A stretch of 64,000 bases of DNA from Arcicella sp040387735 (GTDB lineage: Bacteria > Bacteroidota > Bacteroidia > Cytophagales > Spirosomataceae): contig JAZKDE010000006.1 in NCBI GenBank assembly GCA_040387735.1, positions 62,001 to 126,000 on the forward strand, read 5' to 3'. Shown here in pieces: positions 9,240 to 19,491 of this stretch (position 1 is the stretch's first letter; the number at the start of each line of letters is the position of its first letter). A program made the translations under genes and the position numbers. Below the pieces are notes generated by a model, which ran no database searches, had not been told where the DNA came from, and saw only the letters and a program-made list of their open reading frames with translations.

Positions 9240-10363
9240 AACGGAGAAAATTTATCAAAAATACCATTGCTATAACCGCTGTTTCTACAGTTGGCGGTGG
9301 AATTGTTTTATCTCAAAAAAAGCAAATGAAATTAATTACAAAAAATCCTGATTTAGAAACGATTTGGGAACAATGGGAAAAAAACGGTGGTAATCCTGTT
9401 GATGAAAATGGACTTTTCCTCAATATGGATACCGTCGGATACGAAAAGGCTTCGTTTAGCAATGTGTTGAAATGGAAATCTTCTAAAAACCCATACAAAG
9501 ACCGAAAAGATAACGAGTCGCAAGGGACGGAAGTGGTTAAGGATGATTCATTTTTGAACGAACAGGATGATATAATTGTGATGTTGGGTCATGCAACGGT
9601 ATTTATTCGTTTGGGAGGAAAGCAAATCTTGATTGACCCTGTTCTGGGTAATGTACCCGTTCCATACATGGAATTTATGCACTCCAGTAAACGTTTTTCG
9701 GAATTTCCGATCGACCCCAAAAAACTGACCAATCTTGATTATATTCTCATTTCACACGCTCATTATGACCATTGCGATAAGAGTAGTTTGAAATTGCTCC
9801 AAAAACAAAATCCAAAAGCAAAAATATTGACAGGCTTACGAATGCAGCCATTATTACAAGATTGGATGCCTAACCATGAAATCCAAGAGGCAGGTTGGTT
9901 TCAGAAATATAAAACGGACGAGAAACTTGAAATCGTTTTTGTGCCGTCGTGTCATTGGTCTAATCGTGGACTAAATGATGCTAATGAAACACTCTGGGGA
10001 GGATTTATGCTAAAGTCAGGGGCAAAAACAATTTATTTTGGGGGAGATTCTGGCTATGCAAATGGTACACATTTCAAGAAAATTGGAGAATTATTTCCCA
10101 ATATTGACGTTGCTATGATTGGTGCAGGAGCATTTGCTCCGACATGGTTTATGAAATATAATCATCAAGAACCCAATGATACGGTCAAAGCTTTTAAGGA
10201 CTGTAATGCCAAAAGGCTAATTCCCTTCCATTTTGGTACCTTCGATTTGTCTGACGAACCCTTAAATGAGCCAGCCGTAATTTTAGAAAATTTGAAAAAA
10301 GAGCATAAAATTGGAGCTGATGAATTGAAGATTGTGAAGTTTGGAGAAGTGGTGACTTTGTGA
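9236..10363 (+). CDS. Metallo-beta-lactamase-fold hydrolase, NAPE-PLD-like, with Tat-type signal
   Basis: A 375-residue protein beginning MKRRKFIKN, a twin-arginine motif followed by a hydrophobic stretch (about 10-26), so export by Tat is likely. The zinc-binding motif HAHYDHCD is present (His174, His176, Asp178, His179), as is GDSGY later in the fold. The sequence resembles bacterial N-acyl-phosphatidylethanolamine phospholipase D-like and UlaG-like lactonases; the real substrate is unknown. Its start lies inside the stop codon of the GMC gene, so both enzymes probably act in one pathway (inference). Confidence 0.85.
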   Translation: MKRRKFIKNTIAITAVSTVGGGIVLSQKKQMKLITKNPDLETIWEQWEKNGGNPVDENGLFLNMDTVGYEKASFSNVLKWKSSKNPYKDRKDNESQGTEVVKDDSFLNEQDDIIVMLGHATVFIRLGGKQILIDPVLGNVPVPYMEFMHSSKRFSEFPIDPKKLTNLDYILISHAHYDHCDKSSLKLLQKQNPKAKILTGLRMQPLLQDWMPNHEIQEAGWFQKYKTDEKLEIVFVPSCHWSNRGLNDANETLWGGFMLKSGAKTIYFGGDSGYANGTHFKKIGELFPNIDVAMIGAGAFAPTWFMKYNHQEPNDTVKAFKDCNAKRLIPFHFGTFDLSDEPLNEPAVILENLKKEHKIGADELKIVKFGEVVTL

Positions 10364-10399
10364 AATACACCTATATTTTCAAGCAAATAGTTATGAAAT

Positions 10400-11518
10400 C
10401 TAATTCGTAATCTTCAAAACACTACCACTCAAAAAAATGAGTTTCCCCTTTAAATTTAAGTTATTGATAATAATTTGTTGATTCAAAGGAAGGGTAATGT
10501 TGTGAGTAGATTGTATGGTAATGTAACTCATTGATGAAGGTAATTGACCCGAAAGCCAAGTTGATGTACTTTGCCAGTTTCCCGTTTGCACGGTTTGATT
10601 GGTTGTCATACAAGTATTTAATGAAAATGTAGTTAGGCTATAATTCTTAACAAAATTCCAAATTTCTTGTTGCGGATTTACTGCTGTTGGCCAACCGTGC
10701 GTTGCATCTTTCGTAATTATCATTTGAACTTTTTTTCCTGTGCCACAAAAAGTCAGCAAATCTGCACTGGCGTTAATGGTGGTGGTTGTGTAAGTCCCCC
10801 AATTATTACAAGCCATTCCCGAAAACTGCGAAGTTGGCCACACGTAATTTGGCGTTTGAGGATACGGAATGATGGGTGGTTCTACCACAGGGTCACCTTT
10901 GCTGTGAATGTGTAAAATAGGAATAGGAGTAAAATTTGCTTGGGAAAATCTGCTATTTGAATAGGTACTATTAATCCACAAACTACCCGCAACGGGTGCA
11001 ATAGCCGCAATTTTATTGGCCAAAGCTACCGATAAAAAATAGCACATAAATGCTCCGCCAGAATGCCCCGTGGCATAAACTTTGTTGCGGTTTATTTTGT
11101 AAATATCGGATAAGTAGTCGATAATATCGGAAGTAAAAAGAACATCGTCGGGAGCATTTGGGTCGGGCGAAGTTCCAAAACTCGGGTCACCCGCCGTACC
11201 AAAACCTACGGCATTATCGGCATATTTATTAAATTGGAGTGTACCACCTACTAAAGTAGCATTTGGATAGACAACTATGAAATTCTGACTATCAGCCAAA
11301 GCGTCAAAACCTGCATAACTTTGGAAGCCTGCACCGTTGCCACCATCTCCATGAAAAGCAATTAATAGGGGAAGATTACACGCAGAATTGCCAGAAGGCA
11401 AGTGATACGAAAATGTACGAATCCTTCCGCCTGAGACTAAAGAAGCATTTCCATTGATTTGAGCATTAGCGTGTTCAAAAAACAACACAATAAAACATAG
11501 CCAAATTACATTTTTCAT
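10400..11518 (-). CDS. Secreted PHB-depolymerase/feruloyl-esterase-type hydrolase
   Basis: A 372-residue alpha/beta hydrolase, started at ATG 11518 because MKNVIWLCFIVLFF is the beginning of a clean signal peptide ending ANAQ. The core contains LLIAFHGDGGNG (oxyanion region), the nucleophile GHSGG (Ser153), HIHSKGDPVV (likely acid residue) and DATHGWP (catalytic His). This is the order of the PHB depolymerase/LpqC esterase family. About 75 residues after the hydrolase form a small module with a GNWQSTSTWLSG motif, like beta-rich repeats on secreted Cytophagales enzymes. Substrate could be a polyester, a feruloylated glycan or an acetylated sugar. Confidence 0.85.
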   Translation of the reverse strand: MKNVIWLCFIVLFFEHANAQINGNASLVSGGRIRTFSYHLPSGNSACNLPLLIAFHGDGGNGAGFQSYAGFDALADSQNFIVVYPNATLVGGTLQFNKYADNAVGFGTAGDPSFGTSPDPNAPDDVLFTSDIIDYLSDIYKINRNKVYATGHSGGAFMCYFLSVALANKIAAIAPVAGSLWINSTYSNSRFSQANFTPIPILHIHSKGDPVVEPPIIPYPQTPNYVWPTSQFSGMACNNWGTYTTTTINASADLLTFCGTGKKVQMIITKDATHGWPTAVNPQQEIWNFVKNYSLTTFSLNTCMTTNQTVQTGNWQSTSTWLSGQLPSSMSYITIQSTHNITLPLNQQIIINNLNLKGKLIFLSGSVLKITN

Positions 11519-11640
11519 AGTATTTAGGTTTATCAAAAGCTATGTAAAATAAAAGAAATACCACAGCACTAAAAAACCATATACTCATTTATGATTTTAT
11601 AAAAAAAAATAAAATAAATTTTCATTTCTAAAAAAAATCA

Positions 11641-11648
11641 TATCTTTG
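11641..11648 (+). promoter_or_regulatory. Bacteroidota -7 promoter element before the dab block
   Basis: TATCTTTG is an exact match to TAnnTTTG. It lies 78 bp before the small acidic-protein gene at 11727 and would start transcription near 11655. The -33 region (TTTTC about 17 nt upstream) is weak. Confidence 0.55.
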
Positions 11649-11726
11649 TAATGGAAAATGTATATCAATATAAAAAAAGTACAAAAAGATATTTTTTTGA
11701 TATTAATTTATACGATATTCTTTTAA

Positions 11727-12074
11727 ATGACTAAATTAAAAAACATACTCCTTTTACTAATTGCGTTATTGAGCATCAATAATGGAACCGGTAATAGTAT
11801 GTCTATTAATTTTTCTGACTACACTACGTTTATTACGTTTAGTCATAAGCCACAGTTTATAATCAATAATTTTGTTGAAGATTCCAATCCAAATGAGGAT
11901 TTTGACCTTGAAGAAGATTATGATGATACCGAAGATGATTTTATGGAGAATGTTTCTTCAAAAAATCTTTTTATCTTAAGTACAATCACTAATACCAATT
12001 CTTATTATTATTCTTATTCCCATCAATCAGTAAAGAGATTTATTCTTTATTGTTCTCTCAAGTTATATAGCTAA
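11727..12074 (+). CDS. Small exported acidic protein upstream of dabA (family member A)
   Basis: 115 residues, not a family I recognise. It has a signal peptide or membrane anchor (about 5-20), a strongly acidic patch near 51-70 (FVEDSNPNEDFDLEEDYDD), an aromatic stretch and a hydrophobic/basic tail with one Cys (FILYCSLKL, Cys109). It ends 242 bp before dabA, and its own promoter-like TATCTTTG is at 11641. Three more genes in this window share the plan (25307, 31726, 33644), each before an ion-transport or related gene. It may be an accessory subunit or a leader ORF controlling the downstream operon. The function is unknown. Confidence 0.7.
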   Translation: MTKLKNILLLLIALLSINNGTGNSMSINFSDYTTFITFSHKPQFIINNFVEDSNPNEDFDLEEDYDDTEDDFMENVSSKNLFILSTITNTNSYYYSYSHQSVKRFILYCSLKLYS

Positions 12075-12316
12075 TTTTTTGTTTCTCGCATTTTGAGGTT
12101 GTATAACAAGTCTCAAGTATTAATTCCTGAGTTTTGTACTGAATATTTTATGAATATTGCTGTGTAAAATTAAATTGTAATTAATCCTTCCTTCTTGTTG
12201 TTCACGCATGCTTTTCTATTGCTTTCTTGGCTTTTCTCATCCGCTCGTCAGGCTTGACTTGCGATGTCTTTTAGTTGGGTTTAAGTAATTTTAATATCTA
12301 AACTGTTGATTTTCAG

Positions 12317-14842
12317 ATGAGTAAAAAAAGTGTATCTCCCAGCAAGCATTTATTTGATGAAAAGGAAATAATCCATGAGCTAAAGCATTTTTTGCCAGCT
12401 CAGAATCCTTTGAAAGACTTCGTCCATCACAATACGCTTCATGCGTATCAGGATATGAAATTCTTTGAAGGTATCCGTAAAGCCTCCGAAATTTTTGGCT
12501 ATAATGTAACTTTATCTTTGGATGAGTATAGAACATTATATGCGAATGGTCGAATTAGAAAGGATATTTTAGAAAAAATAATCAGTGAAAAATATGGTGT
12601 TGATGCTTCTCAAAAATGGACTAAAAAAGTTCTTTCGGAGGAATACGATGCTAAATTTTCGCCAAGAATCGGAGGCTTAAGAGCCAATTGGAAAATGTCA
12701 TATCAAATTGACTTAGATTCAATGGTACATCCAACGCTTTTCCGAATTATATGCGGTTTTCTCGACCAAGGTATTGCTATCTGGGCTTTTCCAGAAAAAG
12801 GTAAGAGTTTTCTTGAATCGTTGAAAGAAATGGAGCGAAATAGCTTTACGAGTTATTTTAGAAGAAAACGTGCCAAAGATTTGTTGCTCAATACGGATTG
12901 TAAAATGCAAGATTTACTCAAGCTTTTAGTGGGTGATGAAGCGTATTACGAACAGTATCTTTTTGACCAACAATTCGCCCATCAAGGTTGGTCGGGAATG
13001 GTATCAGCGGTGGAAGATTATCCAGAAACGCTTTTAGATTCTCGTAAAATTACTCTTAATGACGCAATCATTTTTGAATTACTGCTCGAAATTGATGCGA
13101 TTGATTTCCATTTTGGAGATGGTTGGACTCCATTGTCAGAAAATTTGATGGAAAAACCAACGGAGTTATTCGGCGAAATTACTGATAATGAACTTAATGA
13201 GATTATTAGAGTTTGGCAAGAGGCTTTTGAATGGAGTTATTACGATGAAGTTTTAGCGGGAATCCAAATGGAAAGTACTGTCCAAAAGCAAGCTAAACAG
13301 AAGAGTTTTCAGGCATTGTTTTGTATTGATGATAGAGAATGTTCAATCAGACGATACCTTGAGCAATTTGATTCATCGTGTGAAACTTTTGGAACACCAG
13401 GTTTTTTTGGCGTTGAATTCTTCTTTCAACCCGAAGGTGGTCAGTTTTATACCAAGGTTTGTCCTGCTCCAGTTACGCCAAAATATTTGGTCAAAGAACA
13501 GCCCGATCGTTCAGGCAAAGGAATTAAACTTAAAAAAGACCTTTATTTTTCAAAGCATACTCACTCATTTTACAGTGGCTGGTTGATTTCGCAAACTTTA
13601 GGTTTTTCATCAGCTATTAAATTGTTCGGAAGTATTTTCAGACCTTCCATGAGTCCAGCAACATCGTCGTCGTTTAAACACATGGATAAATTTGCTGATT
13701 TAACGGTTGAACATACCCACGATGAGCAGAAAGAAAATGGGTTGCAGATTGGTTATTTGATTGATGAAATGGTTGATAGAGTGGAGGGAACTTTAAAAAG
13801 TATTGGTTTAGTTAAAGATTTTGCTCCAATTGTATATGTGGTTGGTCACGGTGCGAGTAGTGTCAATAATCCTCACTTTGCTGCTTATGATTGTGGTGCG
13901 TGTTGCGGACGGGCGGGTTCTGCCAATGCTCGGGTTTTGAGCGAAATGGCAAATAAGCCAGAAGTAAGGGCCAAATTGAGAATGAAAGGAATTGATATTC
14001 CAGATTCCACCCAATTTGTGGGAACATTGCACGATACAACTCGTGATGAAGTAGCATTCTTTGACGAAAAATTGCTTTCTGTCGCAAATTTGGAAAGCCA
14101 TAAGAAATACGAAAAGATTTTTGAAACATCATTGGATTATAATGCCAAAGAGCGTTCAAGAAGATTTGAGTCAATTGATACAAATTTGACTCCAGCGATG
14201 ATTCACGAGAAGATAAAAATTCGTTCAGTTTCTTTATTTGAACCACGTCCAGAATTAAATCACGCAACGAACGCCCTTTGTATTATTGGCCACAGAGATA
14301 TTTCAAAAGGCTTATTTTTGGATAGACGTTCTTTCTTGAATTCTTATGATTACGCTATTGACCCAGAAGGAAAATACCTTTTTAATATTCTAAAAGCGGC
14401 CGCTCCAGTTTGTGGGGGTATCAATTTGGAATATTATTTCTCAAGAGTTGATAATCAAAAATTGGGAGCTGGTACTAAACTTCCTCATAACGTGATGGGC
14501 TTAATTGGTGTCGCAAATGGTATTGACGGGGATTTACGCCCTGGATTGCCGAGCCAAATGATTGAAGTCCATGACCCAATAAGAATATTGTTTATCGTTG
14601 AGCATTTTCCTGCTGTTGTATTAGAAACCATTCAACGTTTGTACGCAACTTATGAATGGTTTGTTAACGAATGGGTGAATTTGGTAGTGGTAAATCCAGA
14701 GACAAAAGAGTTATCCGTTTTCAAAAATGGAGAGTTTGTACCGTATACTCCTTTGATGAAAGAACTCACGAGAATTAAGGATATTACACCTTTATTGGAA
14801 TCAAATCAAGAAAATTTTCCAGTTTACCTTATTGGTGAATAA
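12317..14842 (+). CDS. dabA: DabA: zinc-dependent subunit of the DAB inorganic carbon pump (DUF2309)
   Basis: An 841-residue cytoplasmic protein of the UPF0753/DUF2309 family. In characterised DAB systems DabA is a carbonic-anhydrase-like subunit that works with membrane protein DabB to hydrate CO2 in one direction and accumulate bicarbonate. The zinc-site residues are visible: Cys336 and Asp338 in CIDDREC, His511 in VGHGASS and Cys526 in YDCGACC. The 15-residue His-Cys spacing equals that of the studied enzyme as I recall it. HNTLHAYQDMKF near the N-terminus is also a family hallmark. dabB follows 97 bp downstream. In a heterotroph the likely role is feeding bicarbonate to carboxylases. Confidence 0.95.
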   Translation: MSKKSVSPSKHLFDEKEIIHELKHFLPAQNPLKDFVHHNTLHAYQDMKFFEGIRKASEIFGYNVTLSLDEYRTLYANGRIRKDILEKIISEKYGVDASQKWTKKVLSEEYDAKFSPRIGGLRANWKMSYQIDLDSMVHPTLFRIICGFLDQGIAIWAFPEKGKSFLESLKEMERNSFTSYFRRKRAKDLLLNTDCKMQDLLKLLVGDEAYYEQYLFDQQFAHQGWSGMVSAVEDYPETLLDSRKITLNDAIIFELLLEIDAIDFHFGDGWTPLSENLMEKPTELFGEITDNELNEIIRVWQEAFEWSYYDEVLAGIQMESTVQKQAKQKSFQALFCIDDRECSIRRYLEQFDSSCETFGTPGFFGVEFFFQPEGGQFYTKVCPAPVTPKYLVKEQPDRSGKGIKLKKDLYFSKHTHSFYSGWLISQTLGFSSAIKLFGSIFRPSMSPATSSSFKHMDKFADLTVEHTHDEQKENGLQIGYLIDEMVDRVEGTLKSIGLVKDFAPIVYVVGHGASSVNNPHFAAYDCGACCGRAGSANARVLSEMANKPEVRAKLRMKGIDIPDSTQFVGTLHDTTRDEVAFFDEKLLSVANLESHKKYEKIFETSLDYNAKERSRRFESIDTNLTPAMIHEKIKIRSVSLFEPRPELNHATNALCIIGHRDISKGLFLDRRSFLNSYDYAIDPEGKYLFNILKAAAPVCGGINLEYYFSRVDNQKLGAGTKLPHNVMGLIGVANGIDGDLRPGLPSQMIEVHDPIRILFIVEHFPAVVLETIQRLYATYEWFVNEWVNLVVVNPETKELSVFKNGEFVPYTPLMKELTRIKDITPLLESNQENFPVYLIGE

Positions 14843-14939
14843 GTAATTTGATACGGTTTCGCCGTGCAATTTAAAAGAGAGATAATCCAAAAATTAGCTC
14901 CCTAAGAATTAATCAGTTACAAATAGCCAAATATTTCAC

Positions 14940-16811
14940 ATGACTCAGCTACTTAATTATTTTATATTATTGCCAATTTTCGGGTTTGTAATAAGCCTTT
15001 TTATTCCTGATAAAAAAGAGACATTCATCTCGTGGACTGCTTTTCTAACCGTTGGTTTACATTTAATTAGTGCCATTCTTTTTACCATTTCGTGGTTTAT
15101 AAAAGGCTGTCCAACCCTAAATGTAAAGGATATTGACGTGTTCAGAACGACTGGTTACGACTTTTTTGTGGATTTATATTTCGACAAAATCACGGTTGTA
15201 TATATGTTAGTAGGTTCTCTATTGACATTTATGGTTACCATTTATAGTCGTTATTATCTTCACCGTGAACCTGGCTACAAACGTTTTTATAATACCATTT
15301 TGTTTTTTTATGTGGGTTATAATGTAGCTATTTTCTCGGGAAATATGGAAACGTTATTCATTGGTTGGGAAATTTTAGGGCTTTCGTCGTTCCTATTAAT
15401 TGCCTTCTATCGTGAGCGATATTTGCCAGTAAAAAATGCTGTAAAAGTATTCTCAATCTATCGTATTGGGGATATTGGTTTAATTTTAGCCATGTGGATG
15501 AGCCATCATTTATGGCACGAAAACATTACTTTTTTGAAGTTGAATAACTACGAATTAGTCCATGAACATCTGCAAAGTCACTCATTCATTGGCGTTTTCA
15601 TTTCTCTAATGATTTTGATAACGGCTGCGGCAAAATCGGCACAGTTACCATTTTCGTCTTGGTTACCGAGAGCCATGGAAGGACCAACACCATCAACGGC
15701 TATTTTTTATGGTTCGTTATCGGTGCATTTAGGGGTGTTTTTATTGATGAGAACATTCCCTTTCTGGGAACAACAAATCTCAGTAAGAATCTTGATTGGT
15801 CTTTTGGGTTTAACTACGGCAATTATCACAACGGGAATTGCCCGAGTACAATCATCCGTGAAAAGCCAGATTGCTTATGCTTCTATTTCACAAATCGGTT
15901 TGATTTTTATCGAAATAGCCCTTGGTTTTGAAAACTTGGCTTTGTTTCACTTTGCGGGAAATGCCTTTTTGAGAACGTACCAATTATTGGTTTCACCATC
16001 GGTAGCAAGTTATTTGATTCGTGAACAATTCTATAATTTTTCACTGCATCAAAGCTCAATTGAAGATTCTGTATTCTCGAAAAAGTTACAAAATACATTT
16101 TATATTTTGTGTACTAAAGAATGGAATTTAGACTCATTTATGTATCGTCTTTTGTGGAATCCTTTGAAATGGTTAGGAAAGCAGTTGAATTTTATGACGC
16201 TCAATCGGGTCTTAGTATTCTTTGCAGTGGTTTATGGAGCGGGACTTTTCTGTGTGCATAATAAGGAATTAATTTCTCCAATTGTACAAGCATATTTACC
16301 CGTAACTTTTGCCACAATTGGCTTAATAATGGTTTTGAAGTCATTTACAGAAAGACGCAGAGCAACCATGAGCTGGGTTTTAGTCATGATGAATCACTTC
16401 TGGATTGCCTTGGCGGTATCATTCAACGAAAAATTCACCTTCAATCAAGTCTATTTGTATTTAAGTGGCGTAGTGGTAGCAGGAATATTTGGCTATGCGT
16501 GTTTGCGGAGATTGAAATCATTGGAAAACACCATCGACTTAGACCAGTTCCACGGCTATTCTTATAAATATCCAAAATTAGCCTTCTTATTTTTATTGGC
16601 TTGTTTAGGAATTTCAGGTTTCCCAATTACACCAACATTTGTGGGTGAAGATTTGATTTTTACGCATATTCATGAAAATCAAGTGGTATTAGCATCCTTC
16701 GTTTCGTTGAGCCTCATTATTGATGGCTTGGCAATTATCAGGATTTATGCCCGTGTATTTATTGGACCGCACACTAAATCTCAGCATGAGGTAGCGTATC
16801 GGTCATCTTAA
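14940..16811 (+). CDS. dabB: DabB: NADH-dehydrogenase-subunit-5-like membrane partner of DabA
   Basis: A 623-residue protein with many hydrophobic segments, resembling the proton-conducting subunits NuoL and MrpA. Diagnostic stretches are GWEILGLSSFLLIAFY (130s-150s), TAAAKSAQLPFSSWLPRAMEGPTPSTA (in pieces: AAAKSAQLPFSSWLP, then AMEGPTPSTA) and SQIGLIFIEIALG. Since dabA lies directly upstream and there are no other complex I genes nearby, it is the cation-coupled membrane subunit of the DAB complex in the inner membrane. It would use the proton or sodium gradient to drive vectorial CO2 hydration by DabA. Confidence 0.93.
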   Translation: MTQLLNYFILLPIFGFVISLFIPDKKETFISWTAFLTVGLHLISAILFTISWFIKGCPTLNVKDIDVFRTTGYDFFVDLYFDKITVVYMLVGSLLTFMVTIYSRYYLHREPGYKRFYNTILFFYVGYNVAIFSGNMETLFIGWEILGLSSFLLIAFYRERYLPVKNAVKVFSIYRIGDIGLILAMWMSHHLWHENITFLKLNNYELVHEHLQSHSFIGVFISLMILITAAAKSAQLPFSSWLPRAMEGPTPSTAIFYGSLSVHLGVFLLMRTFPFWEQQISVRILIGLLGLTTAIITTGIARVQSSVKSQIAYASISQIGLIFIEIALGFENLALFHFAGNAFLRTYQLLVSPSVASYLIREQFYNFSLHQSSIEDSVFSKKLQNTFYILCTKEWNLDSFMYRLLWNPLKWLGKQLNFMTLNRVLVFFAVVYGAGLFCVHNKELISPIVQAYLPVTFATIGLIMVLKSFTERRRATMSWVLVMMNHFWIALAVSFNEKFTFNQVYLYLSGVVVAGIFGYACLRRLKSLENTIDLDQFHGYSYKYPKLAFLFLLACLGISGFPITPTFVGEDLIFTHIHENQVVLASFVSLSLIIDGLAIIRIYARVFIGPHTKSQHEVAYRSS

Positions 16812-16925
16812 AAGCTGTTAGTTATGGGCTATTAGCCTTTCGTTTTCGTTGAATTTGGTGAAATCAAACGTTAATCGCCAATTGTAAACAGTCAAAACTA
16901 ATTAAACTTTTAATAGGCTTTCATC

Positions 16926-17717
16926 ATGAAAAAATACATTTTAAATATATTGATTATCAGTGCATTAGTGTTAACTATTTCATCGAAATCCCTTGCACAA
17001 ACCCACAGTACAAACGATGATATTTGGTTGCACTATTATGGGAAAAACATGCTGACTAAAAAATTATCTTTCACGTTTGAAGGCGTTCTCCGTTTTGCGA
17101 ATGGATTTAGTGAAAAACAACAATATTTTGTTCGCCCATCAATTGATTATCAGTTAACGAAGCATTTGGTAGGGAGTTTAGGTTATTCTCATTATTTGAC
17201 TTACGTATATGGTGACCCAGCAATTAATAAAATACCAGTTCCTGAAAATCATATTTGGTTGCAAACTCAGTTTACGCATCAGTTCGGAGATTTGAAGATT
17301 ACAAATAGATTGAGAGATGAAAATCGTTACGTAGGAGTAGCGATAAAAGATGCGGCGGGGACATACAATATTGACCATTATGCTTACCGAAATCGCTTTA
17401 GATATATGCTCTTATTGAATTATCCTCTGATAAAAGACGAAAAGAAAGCAACAAAACTTTTTGGGATTTTAGGAGATGAAGTCTTTTTGAATATTGGTTC
17501 AATTGCATCCAGTCCAAACGCAGAGTCGAATGTTGGAGCAACTTTATTGAATCAAAACCGAATTATTGCTGGTTTTGGGTATAACATTAATGCTCATCAT
17601 CAAATACAGTTGAGTTACATTCACCAAAATGTCTGGAATTTTCCCGATACGATTGAGGAAAGTAATCCAACGGTTAGATTGTCTTATTACACAAATTTTT
17701 CTTTTGCTCAAAAATAA
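16926..17717 (+). CDS. DUF2490-family outer-membrane beta-barrel-like protein
   Basis: A 263-residue protein with signal peptide (about 1-25, ending SLAQ) and alternating aromatic beta strands, for example IWLHYYGKNML, FTFEGVLRF and RFRYMLLLNYPL. It ends in an aromatic strand (YYTNFSFAQK). This is the DUF2490 pattern, a Bacteroidota outer-membrane family of unknown function. Its place between dabB and sulP, 114 and 132 bp from them, suggests it serves the same carbon-uptake unit, perhaps as a pore. That is inference. Confidence 0.8.
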   Translation: MKKYILNILIISALVLTISSKSLAQTHSTNDDIWLHYYGKNMLTKKLSFTFEGVLRFANGFSEKQQYFVRPSIDYQLTKHLVGSLGYSHYLTYVYGDPAINKIPVPENHIWLQTQFTHQFGDLKITNRLRDENRYVGVAIKDAAGTYNIDHYAYRNRFRYMLLLNYPLIKDEKKATKLFGILGDEVFLNIGSIASSPNAESNVGATLLNQNRIIAGFGYNINAHHQIQLSYIHQNVWNFPDTIEESNPTVRLSYYTNFSFAQK

Positions 17718-17849
17718 ATGTCTGTATTTCAGGCAATTGGTTTGAGTTTTAGTAGGTATCATTTTTCTTAGCCTAAAAACTCAGGACTTAATACGAAAGA
17801 CTTAATACCATTATTCCACGATTTTAAAAATATTAAACCAACATCATTC

Positions 17850-19436
17850 ATGGAAATTAAAAATAAATTGTCAATCCCTAAAGACGGTATTGAAGGACTT
17901 AAAGAGAACTTCTCTACTGATGCCATCTCTGGCTTTATTGTATTTTTATTGGCTTTACCTTTGAGTTTAGGTATTGCTAAGGCTTCGGAATTTCCCCCAA
18001 TTATGGGGCTTATTACTGCCATTATTGGGGGTATTGTGGTAAGTTTAATTTCAGGTTCTCGATTAACTATTAAAGGACCAGCCGCTGGTTTGATTGTCAT
18101 TGTGGCGGGTGCCGTTGCGGAATTTGGAGGTGGTGAGACAGGTTGGCATTTGGCTTTAGGTGCAATGGTTATTGCGGGTATTGTACAAATACTTTTTGGC
18201 GTTTTTAAATTGGGCAAATTAGCCGATTTTTTCCCACTTTCAGCTATTCATGGGATGTTGGCCGCAATTGGTTTAATTATTATTGCAAAGCAAATTCCTG
18301 TTTTGTTGGATGTTAATCCTGCATTAACAAAAGGAAAAGGACCATTTGGTTTATTGGCTTCTATTCCCCAATTTTTAATACACCTCGACCCAAAAGCTAC
18401 GTTAATTGGGGTTATTAGTTTGGTAATTATGTTGGGCTGGCCGTTCATTAAGAATAAGATTATCAAGAAAATCCCTGCTCCTTTGGTCGTCTTATTGATT
18501 GCAATTCCTGCTGAATTATTAATGGATTTCCAAACAACTGAGCCTGCTTACGCATTGGTACATATTGGTAATTTATTGGATAATGTTAAAGTAAACGTTG
18601 ATTTTAGCGGTTTTGCTCAAACAGGTATATTTGTCAAATATGTGATTATGTTTGCTTTGGTTGGAACGTTAGAATCTTTATTGACGGTAAAAGCGGTTGA
18701 TATGTTAGATCCATACCGTCGTAAGTCGGATGCCAACAAAGATTTAATTGCGGTAGGAATTGGAAATACTTTAACTGCCGTTTTGGGTGGATTACCAATG
18801 ATTTCTGAAGTTGCTCGTAGTTCTTCAAACGTGGGAAATGGTGCAAAAACTCGTTGGGCTAACTTTTTTCACGGATTTTTTATCTTGATTTTCTTGTTAT
18901 TGGCTTCGCATCTTATCGAATTAATTCCAAATACTGCTTTAGCTGCTATGTTGATAACGGTAGGTATTAAATTGGCTCACCCAAGAGAATTTATCCAAAC
19001 ATTTAAAATTGGAAAAGAACAATTAGCTATATTTTTAGTAACGATATTTTTTACACTTTTTGAAGACCTTTTAGTTGGAATTGCAGCGGGTATTATCTTA
19101 CAAATGTTGATAAATATTGTTGATTGGGATTTATTGAAGACGCTTTTCAAAACACCAACGGAAGTATCTTTTACCGATGATGAATACTTAGTTGAAATTG
19201 ATAAATCTGCCGTTTTCAGTAACTATATGGGCATCAAAAGTAAGTTAGAAGCCATTCCTCCAGGATTTAACGTAGTAATTGACTTGAAAAATACAAGGAT
19301 GATTGACCACTCAGTAATGGAAAATCTTCATCATTTTGAGCATGATTATGCAGAGTCGGGTGGAAAAGTAACGATTATTGGACACGAAAACCATACGCCG
19401 GTTTCTGGTCATAAATTGGCGGCTCGGAAAGGTTAA
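17850..19436 (+). CDS. SulP-family anion transporter with STAS domain (possible bicarbonate importer)
   Basis: A 528-residue inner-membrane protein. Segments such as SGFIVFLLALPLSLGIA and GSRLTIKGPAAGLIVIV are SulP hallmarks, and the region from about 440 onward is a STAS domain (VVIDLKNTRMIDHSVMENL). SulP proteins carry sulfate, bicarbonate or other anions. The operon-like position after dabAB and DUF2490 favours bicarbonate, as in BicA-type members (inference). A strong terminator hairpin follows at 19545. A paralogue of similar length lies at 34135 next to carbonic anhydrase. Confidence 0.9.
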   Translation: MEIKNKLSIPKDGIEGLKENFSTDAISGFIVFLLALPLSLGIAKASEFPPIMGLITAIIGGIVVSLISGSRLTIKGPAAGLIVIVAGAVAEFGGGETGWHLALGAMVIAGIVQILFGVFKLGKLADFFPLSAIHGMLAAIGLIIIAKQIPVLLDVNPALTKGKGPFGLLASIPQFLIHLDPKATLIGVISLVIMLGWPFIKNKIIKKIPAPLVVLLIAIPAELLMDFQTTEPAYALVHIGNLLDNVKVNVDFSGFAQTGIFVKYVIMFALVGTLESLLTVKAVDMLDPYRRKSDANKDLIAVGIGNTLTAVLGGLPMISEVARSSSNVGNGAKTRWANFFHGFFILIFLLLASHLIELIPNTALAAMLITVGIKLAHPREFIQTFKIGKEQLAIFLVTIFFTLFEDLLVGIAAGIILQMLINIVDWDLLKTLFKTPTEVSFTDDEYLVEIDKSAVFSNYMGIKSKLEAIPPGFNVVIDLKNTRMIDHSVMENLHHFEHDYAESGGKVTIIGHENHTPVSGHKLAARKG

Positions 19437-19491
19437 AATACATATTTCAATGGTTTAATAATATTTAACAAATTAGCAATTGTAGGTATAG

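Noticed and set aside
17768..18217. Minus-strand frame of 149 codons over sulP
   Set aside because: It is a shadow of sulP; similar Pro/Ala/Ile-rich shadows appear over the second sulP and the RND genes.
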